From contig NC_133156.1 in the NCBI RefSeq assembly GCF_040802235.1, positions 26,927,343-26,991,342 on the forward strand: a DNA stretch of 64,000 bases. Reading direction: 5' to 3'. The position numbers and the translations under genes are program-made. The notes beneath the pieces were generated by a model. The model saw only the letters and a program-made list of their open reading frames with translations, had not been told where the DNA came from and did not search any database. The DNA is from Manis javanica. Lineage: Eukaryota > Chordata > Mammalia > Pholidota > Manidae. Of this stretch, positions 1 through 12,369 are shown in pieces (the stretch's first letter is position 1; each line of letters begins with the position of its first letter).

Positions 1-80
1 TGTGCAAGTGCAAGACTGGCTCTTATATGAACATCAGAGTGAGTGCCTCCTTAAATTTGGTGAGCTGGCCTTCCTGGATT

Positions 81-122
81 GCCTCACCATAATCCTGGCT
101 TGCCTCACCATAATCCTGGCTG
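81..122. repeat. Short tandem duplication, 21-bp period
   Basis: gcctcaccataatcctggct is present twice in direct tandem. Confidence 0.9.
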
Positions 123-194
123 TGGGCCACACAGAGAGGAGTACTCAGATGTTCACATGGAAGAGCTTAATAAAGCTAAGCTAATAAAAACCCA

Positions 195-530
195 GGTATT
201 TATCAATAGGTGAATTGGTAAATAAATTGTGGCATACATAGCAGAAAAGAACTATTGTTACATGCAAAAACATGGATGCATCTCATTATCCTCGGTGGAA
301 AAAGCTGAACACAAAAGATTACATACTATATGACTTGATTTATAGAATAAGCAAAACCTATGTAATAAGAGAAAGCTGATAAATGGTTGTTTGGAATATG
401 TGGGGTGGGGACTGACTGCACAGAGACAAAAGAGCTTTCTGGGTGATGTTAATATTCTGCATCTTGTTTGGTATGGTCATTACATGGATTTATGTACTTG
501 TCAAAAGCCATTACCTAGACAATTAAAGTA
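195..530 (+). mobile_element. Old L1 3' UTR fragment
   Basis: ggtatttatcaataggtgaa, aacatggatgcatctcatta, tgacttgatttatagaataa and ggatttatgtacttgtcaaa are typical of old L1M 3' ends. Confidence 0.5.
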
Positions 531-849
531 TGCCTCTGAAGGTTAATTTAAAAAATTTCAAGAGCTTACCAGACATCTGAGAAAAGCCTGTAAGATAAAA
601 GTTAGAAGAAGAAGTAAATGCACAAACATATGAAAACATCTTGCAGGAGACTATGCAAAAACCAAATGGATGAACAAATATCTTCATAGAGATAAGATGT
701 TGCAATTGTGAACTAAGAACAACAACAAATATTGTTTTTAAAAAAGAATATTCTAAGATAAAAACAACTCTTCGAAATTGAAAATGCAGTAACAAAAATG
801 AAGAATCAAACAGAAGAGTAAGATAAGAATAAGGAACTTTTTCTTAATA

Positions 850-1900
850 ACTTTGTTTATTTATTTATTTTTTATGAATAACTATTTGTTGGGCACTGGG
901 AATTAACAGTGAACAAAAGAGACAACAATCCCTGCTTTTGCCAAGTGTATGTTTTAATGAGGAGAGACAGGCAACAAAAATAAGCAATAGACATATCGTA
1001 TCAGTAGGTGTATCTGTTATGGAGAAAAGCCAGGGATGTGAAAAAGAGAGTCCGGGGGCAGAGGAAGGGATTGCAGTCTCTCTAAATAGCAAAGAAGATC
1101 CCACTGAGAGGTGCTATCTAAACAAAGACCTAAAGTGGGTGAGCAAACAAGCTATATGGATTTGTTTGGGAGGAGCATTCCAGCCAGAGGGAAGAGCACA
1201 TGTGCACATGTTAGGCACTGGGATGGGAATGTGCCTAGCCTGTTTGAAGAATGACAAGGAGGTCAGTGTGGCTGGAGCAGAGTGACTAGGAAGAGAAGTA
1301 GAGTAGGTCAGAGCAATAGCAGGTAGGGGAAATTGTGTAGAGATCTGTGAGCCATTTTAAGGACTTTGGTTTTTGCTCTGAATGAGATTGAAAGGTCCTG
1401 GAGGAGTTGAGCAATGCCAATGATCTGACTTGGGTTTAAAAGCATGCTTTGTCTACTGGGTTGATATAAGCAAGGGCAGGATCAGGGACAGGCTATAGTT
1501 CCAGTAATCCAGGATAAGGTTCCAGTGATTTAACAAGTGTGATAGTAGTGAGAGTGGTGAGAGGTGGTCAGTTTCTGAAAGTATTTTTATGGTAGGCTGG
1601 AAAAGTTGATGGATAGGAGATGGAGGACACAAATACTTTGGCCTGAGCAACAAGAAGGATAGCTCAGGAAGACACTGGCAAAATCAACCTTGTTGGGGAA
1701 CAAAGGGAGATTGTTGTGTGTGAAGTGCCTGTTAGTCATTCAAGGGAAGAGGTCAGGCAGGCACTGCCATTATTGCAGAGAGGGGAGAGGTCCAGCCTGG
1801 GGAAAAAAATTTGGCATTGTCAGCATATTGATGGCAGCTAAGCAAAGAGACCTGATGAGATCACCAAGGAAGTGAATGCAAGTAAAGATGAGAGGAATCC
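850..1900 (+). repeat. Ancient mammalian interspersed repeat (family X), long copy
   Basis: A run of words common to a very abundant old mammalian repeat: ttgttgggcactgggaat, gtgaacaaaagagaca, gtggctggagcagagtgact, ggactttggtttttgctctg, agcaatgccaatgatctgac, taatccaggataaggttcc, ggcctgagcaacaagaagga and ggcattgtcagcatattgat. I recognise the family but not its name. Other pieces lie at 7930-9350, 20405-20910, 22925-23170 and 60490-61480. Confidence 0.6.
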
Positions 1901-2614
1901 GAAACACCTAGTTGGGGGGGTGGGGGGGGGGGCAGAAAGGTGACTAGGAATGGACAAAAGGAACTGCAAAGGCATGGGCACTAGCTAAGAGGAAAGCAGG
2001 GCCGGAGGCATCTTGAAAGCCAAGTGAGAGTTTTCAAGGAGGGCGGTGACCACCTATGTCAAATGCTACTACTTGGTCACACAAGAAGAAACCTGAAAGC
2101 TTACCATTGTATCCTACCAAGTGTGATTATTGATCATGTTCAAATGAGCGGCTTTGTTTCAGTGGTGCAGTGAAACCAGCTCTCTTTGGCGAGAGTTCTT
2201 GGCCAGCCATGTTTGTCTAAATCCCAACCCAGTACTACCTCCCCACTGATCATCTACATTCCCACCCAATGCCCCTGCATCCTAAGTTACTTAGGAGCAA
2301 ATTCTGTATGTATATATTCTTAAGGGGAAAAAACGAAGAGAGCAGTGATACTCCATATGAAAAGGAAGGGATATATCTTCTGTTGATTGTATATGCATAA
2401 AGAAACTGGAAAAATATGCAACATATGTAAAGCCAATCATGTCTACCCCCATCTCTGCTCCATTTTCAATATATAGACTATTGTTTTCCAACTTTCATAG
2501 GACCTCTTAAGGCTCTGATGTATTTTAACATACACTCATGTTAAATATAATCTCTTGCTGATAGCACATTCTATTAGCAACTTTGCCTTACAGTATGCAC
2601 TCTATATTAACCAC

Positions 2615-2812
2615 TAAATCCATGCTTCTCAAAGTGTGGTTCCTGGACCAACAGTATCAGAATCACCTGGGAATTAATTAGCAGAGCAAATTCTGGTTCC
2701 CACTCCACACCTACTGCATCGGAAACCCCGGGGTGGAGCCCCGCAGCCTGTTTTAACAAGCCTTCCAAGTGATTCTGACACTCCCTTATGTTGAGAATTA
2801 CTGCCCTTGAGA
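2615..2812. mobile_element. hAT-type MER DNA transposon
   Basis: Starts catgcttctcaaagtgtggt and contains ccagcagcatcagaatcacc-like text; ends tgttgagaattactgccct. The ends are imperfect inverted repeats. It belongs to the abundant non-autonomous hAT-Charlie class; I do not assign the exact subfamily. Confidence 0.6.
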
Positions 2813-3139
2813 ATGACCTTTGTGAGAGGCCAGCATTCCAGAGACCATGTCCTTAACCATCTCGCACACCCGTCGTTCCCCAGGACGCAGTTAGCAAAGC
2901 AGGAGTGAAAGGAATATGTGCCCCAACCCTGCTCCTGGAGAAAGGAAAGAGTCGTTCCAGGTTATGCATGCTGCTACGGAGCAGTGGGCTGGGATGTAAT
3001 TTTCCAGCCCCACTTATACCTTTGGCAGTGACTCCACCCCCCTGAGCCTCTGCTTCCCCACCTCTCAACCACAGGAGGTGTCAGAGTACTTGGGACCCCC
3101 ACTGGAGAGGTGACTGTCAGTGTTCTTGCTGTTGACATT

Positions 3140-3161
3140 TGGGGGGTGGGGTGGGGTGGGG
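3140..3161 (+). other. G-run cluster, G-quadruplex candidate
   Basis: Four G-runs of four or more separated by single T bases (ggggggtggggtggggtggg). A further G-rich tract lies at 1913-1932. Confidence 0.6.
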
Positions 3162-3299
3162 GAAGTGCCCACTTTGCTTCCGTGGGTGCATAACTAAAGA
3201 GTTGCAGTTGTTCAGTCTGATGAAAAGCGGAAGGGTGGGCCTACAGATGCCTTAAGGGAAGAATTCCTGTCCTGGGTGTCTCAGAGGGACCCCAGAAGT

Positions 3300-3535
3300 G
3301 ATGACAATGATAACAGTAGCTCAGGTTCATTGAGTACACACTATGTGCCAGGTGCTAAGTGCTTTACAAACTCAATCACTCCTCAGTCCTATGAGGTAAT
3401 TATCTTCAATTCCACTTAATAGATGAGGAGATCGAGGTAAAGAGACACTGTGTCCAAAGTCACACAAAAACATAGGTGAAAAAGCCAGGGGTCAAACTCT
3501 TAAGCCCAGAGCCATTGCTCTTAAAGAATACTGTC
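3300..3535 (-). repeat. MIR
   Basis: actatgtgccaggtgctaag, tcctatgaggtaattatctt, tagatgaggagatcgaggta and ccagagccattgctcttaa are the complement of the MIR consensus. Confidence 0.7.
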
Positions 3536-3539
3536 AGTT

Positions 3540-5450
3540 GTTTTTTTTAAATAAACTAAGTCCATACACATTGTGAGTCCAGGCATCTTGCTGCTTCTTT
3601 CCTTTTCCCCTTTTTATCAACACTTACCTGCTTCCCATTTTTCCTTTTATTTGTTCATTTTCTTTTCCTTCTTTTTACATCTTTAGACAAAAAGAGAATG
3701 AGGGATTCTTCCAGGAGCCTCCTTCAACTACAGATCATCAGAGCTCCAAAGCCCCCAAGGGGTCAGTGAGTCCAGCCCCTCATCTTTAGGTGGAGAGATT
3801 AAGGCCCAGAGGGGAGCAGTGTTGCCCCCAGAGTCGCACATACCATGTGTCCCCTTCCTCCAGCCTCCAAAAGCCCCTTGGCTCCCACATCATACAAAGG
3901 TGACAAAATAGCATACCTAGAATGAGCACATTTTGCTAAGAAAAAAAAAAAAACCAGAGCATATACACACAACATAGTCTCTGTATATATATTTGAATTA
4001 TGTGAATTTAAGATAATGTGATATAAAAATATTAATTCCACTTCATGTGCAGAATTTAAGTATTTAGAATCCCATCCAAATTTAAAATTTCATGAGATAG
4101 CCCATAATAGCCAGACCGATGCTCAGAGATTGAACTGTAAATTGTGCTACACTGTGCATTGCCATATAGGGGCCACTTTGGCGGAAACATAGAAATGCCC
4201 ATTTATTTTTTCCAGAATCTAGAGAGAAGTGCCATTGTCACATGGCACTTCTGTGGGTGGTTTGAATAATTACTATCTATAATATAAGCATTTGCCTTTA
4301 GTATAATTTGAAATATTCTGTAAATCATAACAATATAATTCAAGAATCCACTCAAGTGATGTAAGTGCTGAAAAATTAATTTCAATTTTGGAATGGATAT
4401 TAGAAGAGATAAAGTTCCTATAAAGAGAGCCAAACACCATCATAACCTGACATGCTGCTGACTGAGGAGGGTACATCCTGTCAAGGGAATTAGCAACAGA
4501 GTTGAAATGAAGATCAGCTCCTAAGGCAAGGACCCTGCTAAGGGAGCAGATGGCTCAGATCCATAGGGAAAGTGCTGCTGCAGATCGGCACACTGTAACC
4601 CACCTCTGACCCAAGCTGTTGTGATTTTTTTTGGTGACTTTAAAGGATGTAATGGTGATAAACCATTTTGCCGCTAGTATTTCTGCGGTAAATGAAGTAT
4701 GCTTGTTTAAAGAAAAAAAAATACATTACAAAGTTAAGAGTCTTATGCATTCTGTAGCCCCAGAGAAAAAATTTGCAAGGTTTTCAAAATCCCCTCCTGT
4801 GATTCCAATAGTTCTGCTCTGCCGCCAGTGCCAAAACTCCGATGGCTGGGAGAGTGCATGAGAGATGGCTAATTCTGCAGGGACACCGAACTGGGGGGCA
4901 GCTGTGCAAAGATGCCAAGGGGTACCTCAGTCTGACAGACAGCTTGAATTAAGCTGCAGGCAGCACTGCAGTGGCAGAGGCCTCAGTCCATGTGTCTGAG
5001 ACCCAGGTGCACTCCTTGGCACAGAATGCTGCCCCCACGGAAGCACATCGAAAGAGCGAGCCTTAAATGGGTTATATTGCTTTAACATGAGGAAAAATTC
5101 CCGGTGGTGTGCAATGGCCACTGGGGTACCAAAAATGGGTAATAAGGGTACTGAGATACTGATCCTCTTACCCTTTGGAGCAGCCAGGCAGGTCCTGAGG
5201 TGGCTGGAGCTCCTGAGACAATTATGTCCAGTCATGAGCAGGCTTGTTCTTTTATCCTGAGGACCTATAAAAGGTTATCATTTTCCACATGTGTTCTGAT
5301 ATAAGAATGATTGGAAAGCACTGGATATACAGAATGTTCATATAATTTTTGTTCAAATGGAAACACTTTTGAGAATGACAGGGACTGGATTAATATTTAT
5401 GTCAGAACAACAGGCATGTAATGGGACTTTTCTAGGTAAACGGGGATGTA
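3540..5450. other. No gene or named repeat recognised
   Basis: Mostly unique-looking AT-rich sequence with short open frames only and no exon-like blocks. The minus-strand frames of 67-102 residues are not similar to anything I know. Confidence 0.5.
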
Positions 5451-5454
5451 CAGT

Positions 5455-5875
5455 GGAGTGGGCAGAACAGTGGCCCCCAAGGCTGTTCACGCCCTAATCC
5501 CCACAACCTTAGATAGCAAAGGGCCTTGGCAGATGAGACTGAATTAAGAGTCTTGATGTAAGGAGATTGTCCCGGATTAGCAAAGTAGGCCTAATGTAAT
5601 CACAAGTGTTCTTAAAGGAGGGAGGCAGGAAGGACAGAGAAAAGATGGCTTTGCAGATGGAGGAAGGAGCCACAAGCCCAGAGAATGCGGGAGGCCTCTA
5701 GGAGCTGGGAGAGCAAGGAAGTGGGTTCTCCCTAGAGGCCCCAGAAAGAACCCAGCCCTGTCGACATCTTGATTTTCGGATTCCTGACCTCCAAAACTGC
5801 ATGAGAATAAGTTTTGTGTTGTTTTAATACACTACATTTATGCTTGTTGCAACAACAATAGGAAACACTGCAAAT
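5455..5875 (+). mobile_element. Solo LTR, MaLR-like
   Basis: ggcccccaaggctgttcacg ... cctaatgtaatcacaagtgt ... aaaactgcatgagaataagt ... caacaacaataggaaacact follows the layout of a mammalian MaLR (MLT1-like) LTR, ending with the usual A-rich and signal region. No internal retroviral sequence is attached. Confidence 0.6.
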
Positions 5876-6116
5876 ATTATTAAGAATTTATAAGAAGTTT
5901 ATGGTTATATAATTTTAAGTTACAAAGGTAAGTAATAAAGGTCTAAAATAGTAAAATAACTGTACTGAGGAGAGGAAGAGCGGGGGATATCAACAGGTGT
6001 GAATTTTCTTCTAACATTGATAAATGGAGAGATATCATTAAGATACGCTGTATAAAGAGATGGAGAACCAAAGAATTAAAAGAGAAAACTGATTTTTAAA
6101 AAAGCATAGCCCCCAG

Positions 6117-6393
6117 AGGTATTATGTTTAGTACACATAGTGTGGGGGACCACGGGGAGAACAGTGTAGCACAGAGAAGGCACATAGTGGATCTGTGGCA
6201 TCTGACTACACTGATGGACAGTGACTGCAGGGGCATAGGGGGGACTTGGTAATACAGGTAAATGTAGTAACCACATTGTTTTTTCATGTGAAACCTTCAT
6301 AAGAGTGTATATCAATCATACCTTAATAAAGAAACATGAAAATATAAAAATATAAATAAACAAACAAACAAACAAGCAAATAAATAAGTAAAT
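6117..6393 (+). mobile_element. Short retroposon with L1-like 3' end (copy A)
   Basis: It is flanked by 15-bp direct repeats (aagcatagcccccag, 6102-6116 and 6394-6408). The body (6117-6332) aligns end to end with copy B at 17276, followed by an A-rich tail of aaat/aaac units. The shared 5' start in two independent insertions argues for a defined element and not random 5' truncation of L1. Confidence 0.8.
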
Positions 6394-7419
6394 AAGCATA
6401 GCCCCCAGGAAGAGGGACTTTGAGTGAAGAGGGTCAGATAAGGAGACTCTAGTTTTTTAATTATAAATTCCTTTGGTTAAAAAATTAATACTTTAATCAT
6501 GGCCATGTGTATCTTAGTGTGAGTATTAATTTTTAAAGTAAGATTATGCTGGGGGAAACCTCTGTGAGCTTACTGGACTCAGGTTCTCCAAAGCTGTAGC
6601 CCCTGCCTACCTGAAGTGCTTCCACTCCAGCCACGGACCCTTGCCAACCTCTTACTCAGCCAACAGCTTCCTTGCTCTCTATCTTGGCACACACAGGGCC
6701 AACTGGTAGGTCCTCCTGAAATAAGGCAGGAGAAAGCGCCATTGGATCAGCAGCATTCCCAGGACTGGGTCCAGGCTTTCAGAGATCTGGAGCAAGCCCA
6801 CAGAACCCCATCTATAGAGCATGGGCCCTGGGGTTCACTTCACAGTGGTAACAAGGGGCCTGGGAGGTTAGAAGAGAGAAGCCCCTTCTGCTCCACTGAA
6901 AAGGCACTGGGGTAGGAGCCCAAGGACAAGGGCTGAGGCCAGCTTTGCCATTTACGAGGAAGTCCTTTCAATCTGGGCTTCAGTTTCTCACTCATGAAAA
7001 TAGGGACAGGCTGTTTCCTAAATCCTCCAGCCCTGTGAGTCCTTTTCTCTGCTTCAGCTGCCTTCCTCCTGCCAGGGATGACTGGGCAGGTCCTAGGTCA
7101 GCTGCAGTCACTGTATAGCACCCTTTAGAGTTTCTTTGAAATGGTCTGCTGCAACCCATTAGTTGTACAGATGGGACACTGAGCCTCAGACAAACAAAGG
7201 TATTTGTTCAAGGTCACACTTGGTAGCAAGTGCGACAACCTCTGGGTTCATTCTCCTATGACTCCTCACTTACACCTTAGGGTTCTGTGGTTACAATTTG
7301 CGACATGAAGGTACAGAACAATACCTGTCTAATATGCAAATAAATTGCTTCTGAGTTTTTTAAAAATGCCATATAAGATACCATTATGGAAAAAACATAA
7401 CCATATAAAAAGATGAGTG

Positions 7420-7930
7420 GTTATATTAGTTTTCTGTTGCTATGTAATAAATTACCACAAATTTAGTGGCTTAAAATGACACACATTTATTGTCTCACAG
7501 TTTCTAAGGCACAGCTTAACTGGGTCCTCTGCTTAACGGGGCTCATAAGGCTGCAGTCAGGTGCCGGCTGGGCTGCATTCTCATCTGGAGGCATAACTGC
7601 CACAGAATGTTCCTCCAAGCTCACTCAGGCTGTTGGCACGATTAATTTCCTTGTCATTGTAGGACTGAGGGCCGCAGCTTCTTGCTGGCTGTCAGCTTCT
7701 ATCCATGTGGGCCTCCCAATATGGCCACTTATTTCTTCAAAGCCAGCTAGACTTTGAAGTCTCTAGAGAGTCAGTTAGTAAGGCAAAATCTTAGATAACA
7801 TAATGCAATCATGAAAGTGACATCTAATCACCTGTGCCACATTCTATTGGTTAGAAGCAAGCACACTGAAGGGGAGGGAATATACAAGAGAGTCAAGGGA
7901 GGGGGCATCTTAGAGTCTACCCACCACTGT
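7420..7930 (-). mobile_element. Solo LTR, MaLR-like, antisense
   Basis: On the plus strand it opens ttagttttctgttgctatgt aataaattaccacaaa, the complement of a MaLR-type 3' end, and runs to gcatcttagagtctacccac. It is the opposite orientation of the element at 5455. Confidence 0.6.
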
Positions 7931-9350
7931 GGTGAAATTGTAAGTGTAAAAAGGACTGAAATTCCTACTGTTAAGAAGAGGACTAAGGTTCAGCTATTGG
8001 ATTTGGCAACAGGAGGCATTTTGCCTTTGGCAAGAATAGCTTCAGTGAAGCAATAAAGAAGAAAATCTGCTGGAGTGGTCTCAAGAGATGGAAAGCAAGA
8101 TATTGGAAAAGTGAGCAGAGACAACTCTTTTAAGGAGCTTTGCTATGAAAGGGAGCTGAAAGATGAAAGAGAAAATATACTATGGTATGTTTATATGTTC
8201 ATGGGAATGATGCCGTAGAAAGGGAAATTTTGATAATGCAAGAGAGAGGGAAGGACCACTGTTGGAGTAAAGTTCTGGAGCAGGTGAAGGAAAGCAGATG
8301 AGGTCAGGGCACAAGATGAAGGCTCTTAAGACAGGATGAGGATGGCTCAGCTATTTTCACGGGAGAAAAAGCCTAGTATATGGATTCAGACACAGGTCAG
8401 TGGGTAGATTTAGTGGCTGGACGATAAGGAAGTTCTCTTCTGATTGCTTCTATTTTCTCAATGAAATAAGAACAATGTCATTAGCTGAGAATGAAAAGGG
8501 GAGTCTAATGGAGGTTTGAATCAAGAAAAGAGAGAGAACTTGTCCTCTTGAAGAATGGAAGAGCAACATAAATAAGACAACTAAGAGAGCCACCTAGCAG
8601 TTCTAGGACTCACCTAAGTTTTGAGCGCATGAATTTAAAATGCCACCAGTTGGCAAATCTGTGTATTTTTCTCTAGGCATATTCAACTGCTTGGATGCAG
8701 AGGGGCAGGAGGCATGAGAGCGTGTGGCAGAGAGTGAGTGCGATGACCGACCGGTTGCTTGGTGAAGATGGGAGGGAGGGAAGAGCAGCGGGTGGGTGGC
8801 AGAGTAGTATTGGTAGCCCAAAAGCCTTGATGAAACCAAAGATCTGGGAGAGTCTGCAAACTAGTAGGTAGGAGTTGGTGAGCCACCCAGAGAATAAGAT
8901 GCTTAAAATAGAGATTTTGAATACAGTGCAGTTTTGGGTAGTGACAAGGTCTAGGGTATGATGGTGGAAGTGGGTATCTGAGGAAGGGTGGAGGGCAAAC
9001 TATTTGGAAGCAAAGGTGGACAAGGATATAAGAGGCTGGAGTCCAGATGATTCATTTAGTTGGCTGAAATCATCAAGTATGGTCACAGTGAAAGGAAGGA
9101 GGGAGAAAGGGCAAGAGAGAGAGAAGGTACTAGGTGAAAGATGAACAGTGGCATTGAGGGCTTGCATGCTGCAGCAAGCAAAGGCAGCACAGGTCCAGGA
9201 GGAGCCAGCAGGAGGGAGGAGATCAGCAGGAGCAACCTGCTCTTGGCCATGGTGGTAGGAGAGGTGCGGGGCAGACGGCCTTCTCTTAGAGGTCTGCAGA
9301 GGACCCTGTGACCTCTGCAGGGGGAGCTGCATTTACTTACAGCAAGAAGC
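7930..9350 (+). repeat. Ancient repeat family X, distal part
   Basis: gagacaactcttttaaggag, aaggaccactgttggagtaa, cttctattttctcaatgaaa and gtcattagctgagaatgaaa continue the same family beyond the part seen at 850-1900. No gene is visible here. Confidence 0.5.
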
Positions 9351-9404
9351 TGAAGGGAACAGTGCCACGCAAGGGACTTCTCTCTTCCCTGGGAAAATCT
9401 TTGC

Positions 9405-9650
9405 TAACCCTCTTTACAAGAGTAACTGCTATTGTTCCACACTCTGGCCTCTTAATTTTTCTTCAGAGCACTTATCAAAGTTGACATTTTTTGCTTACTC
9501 AAGGGGACCCATGATTAATAATCATGATTTCTAGCTAAGCTCATGGAAGGCAAGGACTTCACTGCCTAGAATCAGTAGATTCCCAGCATCCAGCTAAGTG
9601 CCTGGCCATGGGTACTCAGTATTTGTGCAGGAAGAAAGAATGGAAAGAAC
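9405..9650 (+). mobile_element. L2 3' end fragment
   Basis: Words of the L2 3' end: agagcacttatcaaagttg, catggaaggcaaggactt, cagctaagtgcctggccatg and ggtactcagtatttgtgcag. Confidence 0.6.
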
Positions 9651-10615
9651 ACCGTTGAAGCAACTGTGATGAGTCCCTGTGTGGGTGGAGGAGACACCTG
9701 TTTGTTCCTCCATTCATATTTTGGGCCCTTTGTTCTTCCTTAGGAGCAAAGCCTGTGTCACTCCAGGCAAGAGGGTATTAAAGCTCCTGAGACTGCAAAC
9801 GGCCAAGCCATCAAGAGCTGGGCCTTGCAGCTCCCACATGCCAAAGCTGCTCTTGCTCCAGCCCCTGCCAAAGCTGTGGTGGCTCTCAGCACCTCACCTA
9901 CACAAGCCTGGGCCTGAGAGCAGATCATCCAGCTGCATGGGGGTGCCTCCACCAGCAACCAGTCCCTGCAGGGTACAGCACAGAGATTGCCCTGGTGCCC
10001 CCAGGAAGGTCCCCTGCTGCCTGGAGAAGGCCAGTGGGATCTCACAGGTATCCTTTGCTCTCCAAAAGGAGCTCCTGGGCCTGAGATCTCATAGCTGAGA
10101 CCTTTGTGGAAATTTTTTCCTTCTTTCCAGTGACTGAAGGAACTAAGTCTGAGCTCTTCCCTATTCTCAACAGGCAAAGGGAGCTGTAGAGAAGTTGTCT
10201 GAGTGGTAAAGATAATTCTCCATGAAGATAATGCTGTGAATCCGAAGCATGACTCTGCAGGGGTCCTGTCACTCAGCATGGTCGAGCACCTGGATGTCAC
10301 GGGACCACAGCAGTGAACATGAGATGCCTTTCTGTCCTTGCGCTGAGGCTCTCACAGCCTAGGGAAGGCGATTTGCACACACATGACGACTCCAGACAGA
10401 AGGGCACAAGTGAAGTCTGTGCTCTTTGAGGGTTCAGAAAAAGAGGGTGTTCCTTCCAGATGGTGAACAGGGATGGTTTATGTTACAGGTAACATCTGCG
10501 CTCGTCTTTAGGGAGATGATGTTGCCAGTGAGAACATGTGCCTTCACTGAAGAAAATAGATCAAGCCTTTGCTAGCAGAATCAAAGAATCCCAGGCTTGA
10601 GATTGACCTGGGTCA
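9650..10615. other. No gene recognised; GC-rich unique stretch
   Basis: Overlapping frames on both strands (139 residues plus, 180 residues minus) exist, but neither resembles a known protein and no splice-bounded block is evident. It lies about 1.5-2.4 kb upstream of the first detected pseudo-exon, where the missing exon 1 could once have been; no match is visible. Confidence 0.45.
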
Positions 10616-10619
10616 GTAG

Positions 10620-10860
10620 AACGTTGTGGATGTGAGCACTGGTTTTTGGAGTCAGATAGAATTGAGTTCAAATCCCAGATCTGCCACTTACTAAGTTGTG
10701 TAACCTGGGACAAGCTACTAAACCTATCTTTGCCTCAGTTTTCTCAAATGGAGATCATAATAGTTATCTACCTCTGACGATTGTTGAGGATCATTGAGAT
10801 AATCCCTGCACAGTGGCTGGCACATAGTAATTGTTCAGTAAAAGGTCTGCTAATTCTAGC
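10620..10860 (+). repeat. MIR
   Basis: ttttggagtcagatagaatt, gatctgccacttactaagt, tgcctcagttttctcaaatg and tggctggcacatagtaattg are MIR words in sense. Confidence 0.75.
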
Positions 10861-11139
10861 ATGGTTCAGACTGGCTCCCAGACTGCAAGAAACCTGACAG
10901 CAAATGAAATGATTGACTTCGTTTACCTCCCCGTCTACCCATGCCTAACACAAAGCCTGGGCACAATGAGCTTAGTCAAGGTTTGCAAGAAGAAGCAATC
11001 AACACAGGAGGCGTCCTCTTTAGCAACCTCTTAAATCGCACATGAAGGAAGATTTCTGGTTGAATCTTAGAAGGGGTTTCTAAAGAAGACTGTGTTAGTG
11101 ACAAAGCTATTTTAAGAAGATAAACTATCATCTGTCCTT

Positions 11140-11441
11140 ATAAAACAGCGGTAGACTCATAGACACTGAGAAGTGACTAGTGGTTACCAAGGGGAAGGGG
11201 TTGGGGAAGGTTGGGGGAGAGGGTGAGGGGCACAATAATTTGCAATGACAATATAAGTTACAAGGGGATGGTTGTATAGTATGGAGTATATAGCCGGTGA
11301 TTCTGTAGCATGTTTCTACATTGATAGCTAGTGACTGCACTAGAGGGAGTGAGGATTTAATAACATGGATAACTGTTGAACCACAGTGTTGTACATTTGA
11401 AACCAACATAAGATTGTATATCAATGATACCTCAAAAAAAA
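11140..11441 (+). mobile_element. 5'-truncated L1 insertion (3' UTR only)
   Basis: The insertion is bounded by perfect 18-bp target duplications (aaactatcatctgtcctt at 11122-11139 and 11442-11459). It starts within the L1 3' UTR (gtagactcatagacactgag) and ends ...tatatcaatgatacctc plus poly(A). The sequence matches the 3' UTR of the L1s at 41.2 kb and 48.4 kb. Confidence 0.9.
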
Positions 11442-12044
11442 AAACTATCATCTGTCCTTGAAGGTTTGTCTCTGGAAGTGGTTGAGCATTGGCTGTAGTA
11501 GGAAAAGTTCAAGCATTTTGTATGAGAGAAGAGAATGCTGAACTAAATGGCTTCTGAGATTGCAGGACAACCTGTGGTTAAAACCACAGAAAAGCACCCA
11601 GCCCAGCTTTGCTATTTCCATTTTAGCGTGTGACCTGGGGCAGACTCTCCTGTCTGTAAGCCATGGGTAAAGTGGTGGGAGTACAGCCTATTGCTTAGAG
11701 TCGTCCAGCAGTTAGAGGTGGCAATAGGATGGGCATTAGTGTCATGAGGGTAGCCCAGGATTTCTCCTTTAGCCCTGTGCAGGACAGGGATGAACCTGGT
11801 GCTGGCATCCTCTGGGTTTTCTGTCACAACTTTACCCATTTCACCCAAAGTACCTTAAATACCTGGTGTGCCTCTCTACACCAGACCCAATGGTACCTCA
11901 ACTGCTTCCCACTGTGACTCTTATGGGGTTGGCAGGTCCACCCACTGCCTGCACCTGTCTACCAGCTCAGCCTAACCAATTGGCTCTGGGTCCAAGATCA
12001 GCGTGACCAGCTTCTGTCATGTCTCCCTTCTCCTCCCTTGTCAG

Positions 12045-12135
12045 GTGGCTGAAAAGCCCTGATCCACATAGTGAAAGGCAACATTGGCGTGCGGCTCCCG
12101 GGCTCCCCCTGGCCATGAAGAATGCGGGCACCTTG
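12045..12135 (+). pseudogene. Pseudo-exon 2 (TM1 region) of the SLC36A copy
   Basis: After the acceptor cttgtcag, one frame reads LIHIVKGNIG. A single missing base near 12098 then moves the rest to another frame, GLPLAMKNAGTL, followed by a donor-like gtgaaa. The length (91 nt) equals that of SLC36A2 exon 2 only because of compensating changes. An in-frame TGA also lies near the 5' end. The conserved histidine and the KGN glycine are retained. Confidence 0.85.
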
Positions 12136-12369
12136 GTGAAATGGGGTGGACAGTGTTCCTTGTTGCTGGGAGTAAGTGAGGTGATGATGGCTTTGGTACT
12201 CTCACACTTGCCTGAGGCAAGCCTTAGACATCATTTGACATCAGGTGTCCTTGTGACCGTCTCTGTCTCAGGAGTCCCCTTTCACAAGTCGCCTCCACGT
12301 ACCTCAGGACCAGAAAGTCTGAATTCACCTGGCCCTCAACCTATAAGCCAAGTGAGCTTGAGCAAGCAC

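Noticed and set aside
9679..10300. Overlapping frames of 139 (plus) and 180 (minus) residues with stretches like KLLLLQPLPKLW, first considered as a ribosomal-protein retrocopy
   Set aside because: No continuous similarity to any protein I know, no poly(A) or target duplication, and alanine/proline-like wording appears in one frame only by composition.
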